A stretch of DNA of 64,000 bases. Origin: Cryobacterium fucosi (lineage in GTDB: Bacteria > Actinomycetota > Actinomycetes > Actinomycetales > Microbacteriaceae). Within the stretch, counting starts at the first letter, position 1. Each line of letters begins with the position of its first letter. The translations under genes were made by a program, and so were the position numbers. Below, in pieces: positions 43,127-51,643 of this stretch. The DNA is taken from the NCBI RefSeq assembly GCF_004403515.1, contig NZ_SOHH01000075.1:59768-123767 (forward strand), written 5' to 3'. The notes under the pieces are model-generated. The model saw nothing but the letters and a program-made list of their open reading frames with translations, made no database searches and was not told the origin of the DNA.

Positions 43127-43262
43127 GCGATTCCCCGTCTGCTGCTCCAGCTCGGCCCGCTTCGCCCGGGTGCGCGCCCTTGGCTCTGCCAGCCGCCCCG
43201 CAACCCCGGGTGGGAGAATCGACATGCAGCGCCGGTACCGTGAGCGCGCAGGAGGAGTCAAC

Positions 43263-44057
43263 GTGACCGTCAGTGGCATCGACAAGGGGATCGACACCGC
43301 CAGGAGCACCGCCGAGCACCGGGAGCTGAAGACGGAGCTCACCCGATTCATGATGTCCTACAAGTTCGCGACCGACGAGATGATGACCAAGATCAACATC
43401 CTCAAGGAAGAGTTCAGCTCGATCCACGACTACAGCCCGATCGAGCACGTGAACTTCCGGTTGAAGTCGCCGGAGGGCATCCTCAAGAAGGCCGTCCGCA
43501 AGGGCTGCCCGCTCGTGCTCGACGACATCCGCGCCCAGATCCAGGACATCGCCGGCATCCGGATCACCTGCAGTTTCATTTCCGACACGTACCGCATCCT
43601 CGACATGCTCACGAACCAGCAGGACATCACCGTGCTCGAGGTCAAGGACTACATCGCGGCCCCGAAACCCAACGGCTACAAGAGCCTGCACCTCATCGTC
43701 GCGATTCCGGTCTTCATGTCGGACCGGGTCGAGCCCGTCACCGTCGAGATTCAGATCCGTACCGTCGCGATGGACTTCTGGGCCAGCCTCGAACACAAGA
43801 TCTTCTACAAGTACCAGGGCGAGGTGCCGGTCGACCTGGTGACCGACCTCAAACAGGCGGCGGATGTCGCCAATCGCCTCGACGTGAAGATGGAACGCCT
43901 GCACGACCAGGTCGTCGCCCTCGAGCCCGACGGCCGGGCTGAGCCCGACATCCTCAGCATCGCCGGGCTGTCGCAGTACGCGCTGCCCGAGGGGTTCCTC
44001 ACCGCCATCGCCCGCGCCCGCCTGGACGACGAGCTGCCCGAGCGCGACCGCGCCTGA
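43263..44057 (+). CDS. Small alarmone synthetase (RelQ-type GTP pyrophosphokinase)
   Basis: A 264-residue stand-alone RelA/SpoT synthetase domain, without hydrolase, TGS or ACT domains. Diagnostic segments are INILKEEFSSIHDYSPIEHV, DIAGIRITCSFISDTYRIL, APKPNGYKSLHLIV and VEIQIRTVAMDFWASLEHK, the last with the catalytic Gln/Arg region. GTG 43263 was chosen because AGGAGGAG lies six bases upstream. It makes (p)ppGpp from ATP and GDP/GTP. It appears monocistronic; the gap from 43127 to 43262 has no other gene. Confidence 0.92.
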   Translation: MTVSGIDKGIDTARSTAEHRELKTELTRFMMSYKFATDEMMTKINILKEEFSSIHDYSPIEHVNFRLKSPEGILKKAVRKGCPLVLDDIRAQIQDIAGIRITCSFISDTYRILDMLTNQQDITVLEVKDYIAAPKPNGYKSLHLIVAIPVFMSDRVEPVTVEIQIRTVAMDFWASLEHKIFYKYQGEVPVDLVTDLKQAADVANRLDVKMERLHDQVVALEPDGRAEPDILSIAGLSQYALPEGFLTAIARARLDDELPERDRA

Positions 44058-44072
44058 GCGGCGTGTGGCCCG

Positions 44073-45533
44073 CTAGTTGGTGTTGGCGTACAGCCAGACG
44101 AGCGGGTCGACCCTGGTGCCGTCCTTGCCGCCGAGCCGAATGTCGAGGTGCAGGTGCGGCCCGGTCGACATGCCCGTGTTTCCGGTCTTGCCGATGACCT
44201 GTCCGACCTTGACGACGTCGCCGGTCTTGAACAGCATCGAACCCTTGAACATGTGCGCGTAGACGCTCGACACGAGCTTGCCGTCGATCATGTGGTCGAT
44301 GATCATGTGCGTGCCGAGGGTGCCCTCACCGTCGTCGCTGTAGCTGACGACTCCGTCGGCGATCGACTGGATCGGAGCACCCAGGCCCGGGTTGAAGTCC
44401 TGGCCACCGTGGTTGGACGAGCAGCCGGCGCAGTCGCGGGGGCCGAAGCGGTCGCCGATGTGCACTCCGACGGCGAACGGCCACTGGATCGTGCCGTTCG
44501 GGTTGTTGGTGAACGTGGCTTCCATCCGGATGCCACTGGCCACCGCGACCTCGGCGATGGTCTTCGACTCGTAGCCGTCGCGCTGCACCGAGACGACGTC
44601 GGTGCCGCCGCTCATGGTGAGCGTCTGCGCGGGCTCCGTGTTGGTCGGCTGCACTGCGGCCCGGGCAGCGGCCTGCACATCGGCCGAGGAGAGCAGCGCC
44701 TCGGCCGGCAGTGAGGTGGAGACGGCCATCAGGGCGACGAACGCCATCGCGACGAACGTGACACCGGTGGTCGCGAGCCGCCGGGCACGTCCGCTGGTCG
44801 GTTTGGCGTTCCCGGGTGACCTCGGTGCCGCCGCCGGCGCCGTTGCGGCGGCCCGGAACCGAGGCGCGTCGGGGAACGACGCCGCGGGGAGCACCGCTTC
44901 CGGGCGCGGGACGTCGGGGAGCACCGCTTCCGGGCGCGGGACGTCGGGGAGCACCGCTGCCGGCTGCACGCTGGGCTGCTCGGAGCGGGAGGCGGCCTGC
45001 CTGGCGCGGGCCTGGGCGCGGGTGGGGAATTGGATCGGTGTCGAGGTCGTGACCGGCGAGACATCCGTCTGGAGCTTCTCGAGGTCGGAAACCGGGGCCT
45101 CGGCTACCGCGGGGGCGGCGATGAGCCGGTCAGTGTCGGGAATCGTGACCGTGTCCAGCTCGGGCAGATGCGGGTCCGCGTCGGCAAGGGCCTCGGCAAG
45201 CGGCATGAACACCGGCGCAGGTTCGAGCGGCTCCGGCTCGAACGCGGGCGCCTCGGCAGGCGCGGGCATGACCGGCCCGGCGAGCGGCGTCGCGACAGCA
45301 CCGGATTCCCGGCGGCTCGTGTGCCGCGCGTCGGCGACCTCCACGGGTGTGCGCGCGGCACGCTCGCGTTCGCGCAGCTCGCGACGGGTCAGCGACGATC
45401 CTGCGGAAAGCTGTCCTGCCGGGTCACTCGCATCGGGCGCAGAGGCAGCCGATGAGGGGGAGTGAGAGGGCAAAGGAGGGTTCTTTCGGTGCGTCGGACA
45501 GGGAGCCAGGAGTGTCGTCTTGGCCGGTGCCAA
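44073..45533 (-). CDS. M23-family metallopeptidase (LytM domain), membrane anchored
   Basis: A protein of about 486 residues: a long Pro/Ala/Glu-rich N-terminus, one transmembrane helix near 265-290 (TTGVTFVAMAFVALMAVS), and a C-terminal LytM domain. The domain's metal ligands lie in NHGGQDFNPGLG (HxxxD) and in TGPHLHLDIRLG (HxH). It should cleave peptidoglycan cross-links outside the cell or act as a divisome regulator. The N-terminus would be cytoplasmic and carries a tandem repeat. The start is uncertain: TTG 45533 is the longest choice and lacks a clear ribosome site. It converges with the alarmone synthetase gene, 15 bases apart. Confidence 0.85.
   Translation of the reverse strand: MAPAKTTLLAPCPTHRKNPPLPSHSPSSAASAPDASDPAGQLSAGSSLTRRELRERERAARTPVEVADARHTSRRESGAVATPLAGPVMPAPAEAPAFEPEPLEPAPVFMPLAEALADADPHLPELDTVTIPDTDRLIAAPAVAEAPVSDLEKLQTDVSPVTTSTPIQFPTRAQARARQAASRSEQPSVQPAAVLPDVPRPEAVLPDVPRPEAVLPAASFPDAPRFRAAATAPAAAPRSPGNAKPTSGRARRLATTGVTFVAMAFVALMAVSTSLPAEALLSSADVQAAARAAVQPTNTEPAQTLTMSGGTDVVSVQRDGYESKTIAEVAVASGIRMEATFTNNPNGTIQWPFAVGVHIGDRFGPRDCAGCSSNHGGQDFNPGLGAPIQSIADGVVSYSDDGEGTLGTHMIIDHMIDGKLVSSVYAHMFKGSMLFKTGDVVKVGQVIGKTGNTGMSTGPHLHLDIRLGGKDGTRVDPLVWLYANTN
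44886..44961 (-). repeat. 30-bp in-frame tandem repeat in the M23 gene
   Basis: Two exact 30-base units (44886-44915 and 44916-44945) followed by a partial third to 44961. They encode repeats of PDVPRPEAVL in the cytoplasmic linker. Copy-number variation between strains is likely. Confidence 0.85.
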
Positions 45534-45576
45534 AGTAACGAATCACTACAGCGTAACCCGGGAACCGCCGATTTCC

Positions 45577-45595
45577 CATTCGGCGAGGCCGAATG
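45577..45595. promoter_or_regulatory. Inverted repeat upstream of the M23 gene
   Basis: CATTCGGC-GAG-GCCGAATG, perfect 8-base arms with a 3-base spacer, 44 bases upstream of the M23 start. It could be an operator or a short hairpin in the leader. No regulator is suggested by the sequence. Confidence 0.45.
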
Positions 45596-45700
45596 ACACC
45601 CGAAAACGGGGGTGCCGGGGCGTCCCGACGGAGGCTCCCGACAGCGCGCTTCCGCCGGAGACTCGCCCGGGATTCCGCGGATGTGCGCGGCGTGGCGGCG

Positions 45701-46534
45701 CTACCGACCGCCCTCATCCATGTGCCGGTCGAAAAGTTCGGAAAGTATCGGTTCGAACACCGCGTAGAGGTCGGGCGCGCCCGCAATCAGCAGGTCTATT
45801 CCCTCCCGGTCGTCGCCGAACGCGCCGACCCTGGCCCCGGCCTCGCGCGCGATCAGCGCCCCGGCAGCCTGGTCCCACGGGTTCAGGCCGCGCTCGTAGT
45901 AGAGGTTCAGCCGGCCGGCGGCCACCGAGCACAGGTCGAGGGCGGCCGAGCCGATCCGGCGGATGTCCCGCACCTGGCCGACCAGGCCGCGCACGACGTC
46001 CGCCTGGCGCTCCCTGCGGGCGGCCTGGTAGGAGAAGCCGGTGCCGAGCAGCGCGAGCGACAGGGAAACGCCGGAGGGAACCTGCAGCCTGCGCTTGCCG
46101 AGAAACGACCCCTGCCCGGCCGCCGCGGTGAAGAGCTCATCGGCGGCGGGGTTCCGCACCGCGCCGGCCAGCGTGGTCCAGGTTGCCGGGTCAGGATCAC
46201 CCTCGACGACGGCAATGCTGACGCCCCAGACCGGGATCCCGTACAGGTAATTGACGGTGCCGTCGATCGGGTCGACCACCCAGGTCAGCCCGGAGGTGCC
46301 GCCGGTGGCGTCCGATTCCTCGCCGAAAAAGCCGTCATGGGGACGGGCGTCGGCCAGGCGGCGACGGATGAGTGCCTCGGTCTCCCGGTCGGCATCCGTG
46401 ACAACGTCTTCGGGCGACGACTTGGAGGCGGCGACGTGCACGCCCTCCGCCCGCCGGGTCAGGGCGAGCTCACCGGCTTCGAGGGCGATGTCCTGGGCGA
46501 GGCGGAGCAATTCGGTCGAAGCGGGAGCAGTCAT
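45701..46534 (-). CDS. Inositol monophosphatase family protein
   Basis: A 277-residue Mg-dependent phosphatase. Motif A is WVVDPIDGTVNYLYG near residue 88-102, the upstream Glu in GEESD, and motif B in GLNPWDQAAGALIAREAGARV near 215-235. Family members hydrolyse inositol-1-phosphate, histidinol phosphate or fructose-1,6-bisphosphate; the choice is open. It lies just upstream of tRNA-Tyr on the same strand with 33 bases between. Confidence 0.9.
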   Translation of the reverse strand: MTAPASTELLRLAQDIALEAGELALTRRAEGVHVAASKSSPEDVVTDADRETEALIRRRLADARPHDGFFGEESDATGGTSGLTWVVDPIDGTVNYLYGIPVWGVSIAVVEGDPDPATWTTLAGAVRNPAADELFTAAAGQGSFLGKRRLQVPSGVSLSLALLGTGFSYQAARRERQADVVRGLVGQVRDIRRIGSAALDLCSVAAGRLNLYYERGLNPWDQAAGALIAREAGARVGAFGDDREGIDLLIAGAPDLYAVFEPILSELFDRHMDEGGR

Positions 46535-46567
46535 GCTCCAACGCTACGGGATACGAAAAAGAGTGAG

Positions 46568-46649
46568 TGGCAAGTGAGGGATTCGAACCCCCGAAGTCTA
46601 AGACGGCTGATTTACAGTCAGATCCCTTTGGCCACTTGGGTAACTTGCC
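46568..46649 (-). tRNA. tRNA-Tyr (GTA)
   Basis: Minus-strand cloverleaf with a long variable arm (82 bases). It begins GGCAAGTTACCC, with anticodon loop in GACTGTAAATC (GTA), T-arm GGGGGTTCGAATCCCTC, and acceptor GGCAAGT/ACTTGCC with discriminator A. Confidence 0.95.
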
Positions 46650-46802
46650 AATACGCACCCGACCATATGAGAACACGTGACCGGAGACGCTCAGACAGAA
46701 TACAAGAGTTTTGACCCCAGTGAGAAATCAACGCCCGCGTGAGGCGCGCATCCGCCGGTCGATATGATCGACGAAGGCTCAATTCACCGCCGTTAGGATC
46801 CC

Positions 46803-47819
46803 ATGGTCGGCATCGACGAGGTCGCCCGTCACGCGGGCGTCTCCACCGCCACGGTTTCGCGCGCCCTGAGCGGCAACGGCCACGTCTCCCCCGCCACCCG
46901 GTTGAAAGTGGAAGCCGCGGCGGACGAGCTGGGTTACGTCGTCTCGTCGACGGCGTCGAGCCTGGCCTCCGGGCGGATGAAGAACATCGGGGTCGTCGTT
47001 CCGTTCCTCGACCACTGGTTCTTCTCCAGCGTCGTCGCGGGAGCCCAGAAGTCCCTGTTGAAGAACGGCTATGACCTCACCCTGTACAGCCTCACCGGTG
47101 GCGTCGTCGAACGCCGGAGCGTGTTCGACCATTTCCTGCTCCGTCAGCGGGTGGATGCCGTGATCGCCATTTCGCTCGAGCTGACGGCGGCCGAGGTGAC
47201 CAGCCTGCACGCGCTCGGCAAGCCGCTCGTCGGGGTCGGCGGCCCGATCGAGGGGGTGCGCACGCTCACGATCGACGACGTCGCCGTCGCCCGGCTCGCC
47301 ACGGAGCATCTCCTCGCGCTCGGCCACACCCGGATCGCGCATATCGGCGGCAACAAGGACCTCGACCTGGACTTCCACCTGCCGACGAACCGCCGGGTCG
47401 GATACGAACTCGCCCTCAACGCGGCCGGGATCAGCCCGTCGGCAGAGCTGTTCATGACGGCCGACTTCACGATGCGCGGCGGCTACCAGGCGGCGAAGCA
47501 GCTGCTCGGAACCCCGCACGACCGGCCGACCGCCATCTTCGCAGCCTCAGACGAGATGGCGATCGGCACCATCCTGGCCGCCAGGGACCTCGGCCTGGTC
47601 GTGCCGCGGGATGTCTCCGTTATCGGCGTCGACGACCACGAGCTGGCCGACTTCTTCGGGCTGAGCACGATCGCCCAGTTCCCCCAGGGCCAGGGCGCCA
47701 AGGCCGTCGAGATCCTGCTCGACCAGCTCAGCCCGGGCAAGCACGTCACGTCGAACCTGAACACCCCGATGCCGTTCGAGCTCATCGTGCGCTCAAGCAC
47801 GGCTCAGACGCCCCGCTGA
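46803..47819 (+). CDS. LacI-family transcriptional regulator
   Basis: A 338-residue LacI/GalR regulator. The helix-turn-helix is at residues 1-25 (IDEVARHAGVSTATVSRALS), followed by hinge helix RLKVEAAADELGY and a periplasmic-binding-like ligand domain from residue 60. ATG 46803 is the natural start, directly before the HTH. It could act on the LacI-type operators at 25397/25492, but it is 21 kb away and not adjacent to any sugar gene here; this is only a possibility. Confidence 0.9.
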   Translation: MVGIDEVARHAGVSTATVSRALSGNGHVSPATRLKVEAAADELGYVVSSTASSLASGRMKNIGVVVPFLDHWFFSSVVAGAQKSLLKNGYDLTLYSLTGGVVERRSVFDHFLLRQRVDAVIAISLELTAAEVTSLHALGKPLVGVGGPIEGVRTLTIDDVAVARLATEHLLALGHTRIAHIGGNKDLDLDFHLPTNRRVGYELALNAAGISPSAELFMTADFTMRGGYQAAKQLLGTPHDRPTAIFAASDEMAIGTILAARDLGLVVPRDVSVIGVDDHELADFFGLSTIAQFPQGQGAKAVEILLDQLSPGKHVTSNLNTPMPFELIVRSSTAQTPR

Positions 47820-47846
47820 CCCTGGCCAGTCGATAACATTGCAGGC

Positions 47847-48335
47847 ATGGCAGACTCAACGTTCGACATCGTTAGCAAGGTTGACCCGATGGAGGTCGAC
47901 AATGCCCTCAACCAGGCCCACAAGGAAGTCGCCCAGCGCTACGACTTCAAGAACGTCGGCGCCTCGATCGAGATGAGCGGTGAGAAGGTGCTCATGAAGG
48001 CCAATTCCGAGGAGCGCGTCAAGGCGATCCTCGAGGTGTTCGAGTCGAAGCTGATCAAGCGCGGCATCTCGCTGCGCAGCCTCGACGCCGGCGCGCCCTT
48101 CGCGTCCGGCAAGGAATTCCGGATCGAGGCCGGGGTGAAGGCCGGCATCGACCAGGAGAACGCGAAGAAGATCAACAAGATCATCCGGGACGAGGGACCC
48201 AAGGGCGTCAAGAGCCAGATCCAGGGCGATGAACTGCGCGTCAGCTCGAAGAGCCGCGACGACCTGCAGGCCACGATGGCCCTGCTCAAGGGCAAGGATC
48301 TCGAGGTCGCACTGCAGTTCGTGAACTTCCGCTAG
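47847..48335 (+). CDS. YajQ-family nucleotide-binding protein
   Basis: A 162-residue YajQ protein: [36 protein letters not shown] and the C-terminal LQFVNFR are family constants. Homologues bind nucleotides, and some bind cyclic di-GMP and interact with transcription factors. The two ferredoxin-like repeats cover the full length. Follows the LacI gene after 27 bases. Confidence 0.95.
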   Translation: MADSTFDIVSKVDPMEVDNALNQAHKEVAQRYDFKNVGASIEMSGEKVLMKANSEERVKAILEVFESKLIKRGISLRSLDAGAPFASGKEFRIEAGVKAGIDQENAKKINKIIRDEGPKGVKSQIQGDELRVSSKSRDDLQATMALLKGKDLEVALQFVNFR

Positions 48336-48407
48336 CCGAGGCATCGACCATCCGGTGTCTCCGCCAGTATGCTCGCAGCACATCCGTGAGTCTCAGCGAG
48401 GAGCGCC

Positions 48408-49763
48408 ATGATCGACCGTGACCGGCTAGCCCGACTCCACCAGCGTGAACTGGCCACCTTCGCCGAACGCAATCCGAAGTCCGCCAGCGCGTACGAGAAC
48501 GCGACCCATCTCTTCGGCAAGGTCCCGATGACCTGGATGAACAAGAAGGCCGGCGGGTTCCCGCTCTACCTCGCCACCGCGCGGGGCAACCGCGTCACCG
48601 ACCTCGACGGGCACGAATACCTCGACTTCGCACTCGGGGACACCGGAGCGATGGCGGGGCACTCCCCCGCCGCCGTGGTCGACGCGATCGGGCGCCGCGT
48701 CTACGAACAGGGCGGCCTGACGACGATGCTCCCGACCGAGGACGCGGAGTGGGTGGGCGCGGAACTCACCCGCCGGTTCGGGGTCGACCGCTGGAGCTTC
48801 GCCCTCACCGCCACCGACGCGAACCGCTGGGCCATCCGTCTCGTGCGCGCCCTGACCGACCGGCCGAAGATCCTCTTCCACAGCTATTGCTATCACGGCA
48901 GCGTCGACGAGTCTCTGATCGTCGTCGGCCCGGACGGGGAGGGGATGAGCCGGCCTGGAAACGTCGGCGCCCCCGTCGACGTCACCGAGACGAGCCGGGT
49001 CGCCGAGTTCAACGACCTCGACGGACTCGAACGCCAGCTGAAGCACGGCGACGTCGCCGCGGTGCTGATCGAACCGGCACTGACCAACATCGGCATCGTC
49101 CTGCCCGATCCCGGCTATCACGACGGGGTGCGCGAACTCACCCGCCGCTACGGAGCGCTCCTCATCATCGACGAGACGCACACCTTCTCGGTCGGGCCCG
49201 GCGGGGCAACCCAGGCCTGGGGTCTCGACCCGGACGTCGTCGTGATCGGCAAGGCCATCGGCGGGGGTATTCCCAGTGGGGCATATGGCTTGTCGACCGA
49301 ATTGGCCGACCGGGCGCTCGGCCGCACCGACCTCGATCTCGTCGACATGGGCGGGGTCGGCGGCACCCTGGCCGGCAGCCCGCTCTCGGTCGCCGCCATG
49401 CGCGCGACGCTCGAGCAGGTGCTCACTGATGCCGCGTTCGAGCAGATGATCGCCGCCGCCACGCTCTACACCGAGGGCATCCAGCGCATCTTCGACGAGC
49501 GCGACCTGCCCTGGTCGATCAACCAGCTCGGTGCGCGCGCCGAGTACCGCTTCGTCAAGCCATACCCCCGGAACGGCACGGAGTCCAACGCGGCCGCCGA
49601 CGGCGACCTCGAGGACTTCCTGCACCTCTACCTGGCGAACCGGGGCATCCTGCTCACGCCGTTCCACAACATGGCGCTGATGAGCCCGGAGACGAGCGCC
49701 GAGGACGTGCAGGCCCACCTCGACGTGTTCGAGCAGGCGACCGCGGAGCTGCTCGGCCCCTGA
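48408..49763 (+). CDS. Class III PLP-dependent aminotransferase, glutamate-1-semialdehyde aminomutase-like
   Basis: A 451-residue class III aminotransferase. The PLP lysine is in VVVIGKAIGGGIPSGAYG near residue 282, with the preceding aspartate in LLIIDETHTFSVGPGG. The region ALGDTGAMAGHSPAAVVDA is aminomutase-like, but hemL is normally near other haem genes, absent here. The N-terminus (MIDRDRLARLHQRELATFAERNPKSA) is not HemL-like, so a distinct amino-acid or omega-amine transaminase is more likely. Confidence 0.88.
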   Translation: MIDRDRLARLHQRELATFAERNPKSASAYENATHLFGKVPMTWMNKKAGGFPLYLATARGNRVTDLDGHEYLDFALGDTGAMAGHSPAAVVDAIGRRVYEQGGLTTMLPTEDAEWVGAELTRRFGVDRWSFALTATDANRWAIRLVRALTDRPKILFHSYCYHGSVDESLIVVGPDGEGMSRPGNVGAPVDVTETSRVAEFNDLDGLERQLKHGDVAAVLIEPALTNIGIVLPDPGYHDGVRELTRRYGALLIIDETHTFSVGPGGATQAWGLDPDVVVIGKAIGGGIPSGAYGLSTELADRALGRTDLDLVDMGGVGGTLAGSPLSVAAMRATLEQVLTDAAFEQMIAAATLYTEGIQRIFDERDLPWSINQLGARAEYRFVKPYPRNGTESNAAADGDLEDFLHLYLANRGILLTPFHNMALMSPETSAEDVQAHLDVFEQATAELLGP

Positions 49764-49816
49764 CCCGGAGTAGGACCGGCTGATCTGCGATCTACCGGCC
49801 CCGTATCCCCAGCGGC

Positions 49817-50677
49817 CTAGGTGAACGCCTTGGTGATGCTGATCACCGCGGGCGTGAGCAGCACGATGAAGAGCACCGGCAGGATGCAAAATATCAGCGG
49901 GAAAATGACCTTGACCGGTACTTTCATCGCCTGCTCTTCGGCCCGCTGGCGCCGGCGCAGCCGCATTTCGCCAGCCTGAACGCGCAGCACATCGGCAATG
50001 GCGATTCCGTAGCTGTCAGCCTGGATGACCGACCGGGTGAAGCGGCGCAGGTCGGCCGAGGAGGTGCGGGTGCTGAGCTCCTGATAGGCGTCCTTGCGTG
50101 AGCGGCCAATGCTCATGTCCTGGAGGGTACGAATGAACTCCTCGGCCAGGGGGCCCCTTCCGTTCGTCGCGGCCTTCGCCATCGCGGATTCGAAGCCGAG
50201 GCCGGCCTCGACGGCGATCGTCATCTGGTCGAGCGTGTCGGCGAGCGCGTTCTGGATCTGTTCCTGCCGTTTCTGCCCCCGGCTCAATATGAGCAGGTCA
50301 GGGACGAAGAAGCAGAGCAGCACGAGAGCGGCGCCGAGCGCGATCCGTACCGGTGAGGAGTCAGCACTGATCCACAGCCCCGCCATAAGCAGACCCCCGG
50401 CAGCCATGAGGGGTTTGGCGATCAGGATCTTGTCGATGGTCCAGGCGGGCGGACGGCCCGCCAGGACAATGTGGCGCTCGAGCTTTCCGAGATAGCCCCG
50501 GGGAACGATGTTCCGCGCCCGGAGAGTGAGCGGGTCCCGGGAAGCGCGTCCGAGCGTCCACGCGTCACCCCTCTCGGTGACCGGTGACGGAGCGCGTCCG
50601 CCGACCAGGATTCCGATGAGGGCGCCGAGTCCGCCGGCGACGGCAAGGGCGGCCAGGACAGCTATGAGTGATGGCAT
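49817..50677 (-). CDS. tadC: Flp pilus assembly membrane protein, TadC-like (T2SS F family)
   Basis: A 286-residue GspF-domain protein with N-terminal and C-terminal helices and a cytoplasmic helical bundle (LADTLDQMTIAVEAGLGFESAMAKAA, followed by SIGRSRKDAYQELSTRT). With TadB it forms the inner-membrane platform of the tad pilus/secretion machine. It is the last gene of the locus, nine bases after TadB, and converges on the aminotransferase gene. Confidence 0.92.
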   Translation of the reverse strand: MPSLIAVLAALAVAGGLGALIGILVGGRAPSPVTERGDAWTLGRASRDPLTLRARNIVPRGYLGKLERHIVLAGRPPAWTIDKILIAKPLMAAGGLLMAGLWISADSSPVRIALGAALVLLCFFVPDLLILSRGQKRQEQIQNALADTLDQMTIAVEAGLGFESAMAKAATNGRGPLAEEFIRTLQDMSIGRSRKDAYQELSTRTSSADLRRFTRSVIQADSYGIAIADVLRVQAGEMRLRRRQRAEEQAMKVPVKVIFPLIFCILPVLFIVLLTPAVISITKAFT

Positions 50678-50686
50678 GGGATTCTC

Positions 50687-51643
50687 CTAGAACTTCACCT
50701 TGACGACGGCCATCATCCAGATCGAGCCGACGACGAGCAGAATGGCGGCGACCACCAGGGCTGCGGTTCCCCAGATGTTGCCGAGGAAGCCGCTGAAATA
50801 GGACGGCTGGGTCAACAGCAGGAAGGAGAAGACGCCGATCGGGAGGGCGATGAGCACGTAGGCGGACATCTTTCCTTCCGCGGCGAGCGCCTTCACCTGG
50901 CGGCGCAATTGGTTGCGCTCCCGGATGGTGTGTCCGACCTGATCGAGCACCTGGGACAGGTTGCCGCCCACTTCCCGGTTGATGCTGATGGCCTGGGCGA
51001 CCCACTGGAAATCGTCGCTGCGCATACGCGTCGCTGTGTTGTCCAGCGCGTCGCTGAGGTCACGACCAATCCGGGTTTCATTCACGACCCTGGCGAATTC
51101 CTCGGTCGTGGGCGATTCCGTCTCTTGGGAGACGGCGTCGACCGCGCGGAGCAGACCGTGACCGGCACGCAGGGCGCCGGCGAGGAGCCCCAGCGACTCG
51201 TCGAGCTGGTCGGCGAACTGCGCGCGGCGCCGGGCGGTGCGGATCCGCAGCAGGACCATGGCACCGATCGGGGCGCAGGCCACACCGACGACCATGAGCG
51301 GAACCGTCCAGCCGGTGTCCGAACCCAGCAGGAGGCCGAAGAGCGCCAGCACGGTCGCTGCAGAGAAGACCATGAGCACGAACCCGGATGGCTGCATGCG
51401 GATGCCGGCCTGTTCCAGTTCCGCCGCACCAAACGGTATCGACGCCCGGCGGCGGATCATCACGTCGATGGCTGCAACCGTTCGGTCGGTCATCCTGGTG
51501 AGGGTCGACGCTTCCACGACGCTTCCGGGGGCACGGCGACGTTCGAGGGGAACCTTCGGGCCGCTCGGCGCGATGACCAGAAACACGAGCACGAGCAGGG
51601 CCAACAGCCCGGCCGCAATGCCGGCGTACAGGACGGGGCTCAT
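50687..51643 (-). CDS. tadB: Flp pilus assembly membrane protein, TadB-like (T2SS F family)
   Basis: A 318-residue GspF-domain protein: N-terminal helix, two helices near 105-140, cytoplasmic T2SSF domain (LDESLGLLAGALRAGHGLLRAVDAVSQET), and two C-terminal helices. Overlaps the ATPase gene by four bases. Partner of TadC in the inner-membrane platform. Confidence 0.92.
   Translation of the reverse strand: MSPVLYAGIAAGLLALLVLVFLVIAPSGPKVPLERRRAPGSVVEASTLTRMTDRTVAAIDVMIRRRASIPFGAAELEQAGIRMQPSGFVLMVFSAATVLALFGLLLGSDTGWTVPLMVVGVACAPIGAMVLLRIRTARRRAQFADQLDESLGLLAGALRAGHGLLRAVDAVSQETESPTTEEFARVVNETRIGRDLSDALDNTATRMRSDDFQWVAQAISINREVGGNLSQVLDQVGHTIRERNQLRRQVKALAAEGKMSAYVLIALPIGVFSFLLLTQPSYFSGFLGNIWGTAALVVAAILLVVGSIWMMAVVKVKF

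Noticed and set aside
44886..44961. CRISPR-like array
   Set aside because: Units are directly adjacent without spacers, number fewer than three complete copies and keep the reading frame of an M23 gene.
49764..49816. Possible terminator between the aminotransferase and tadC genes
   Set aside because: Only short, interrupted complementarity around GTAG/CTAC, without a T-tract.
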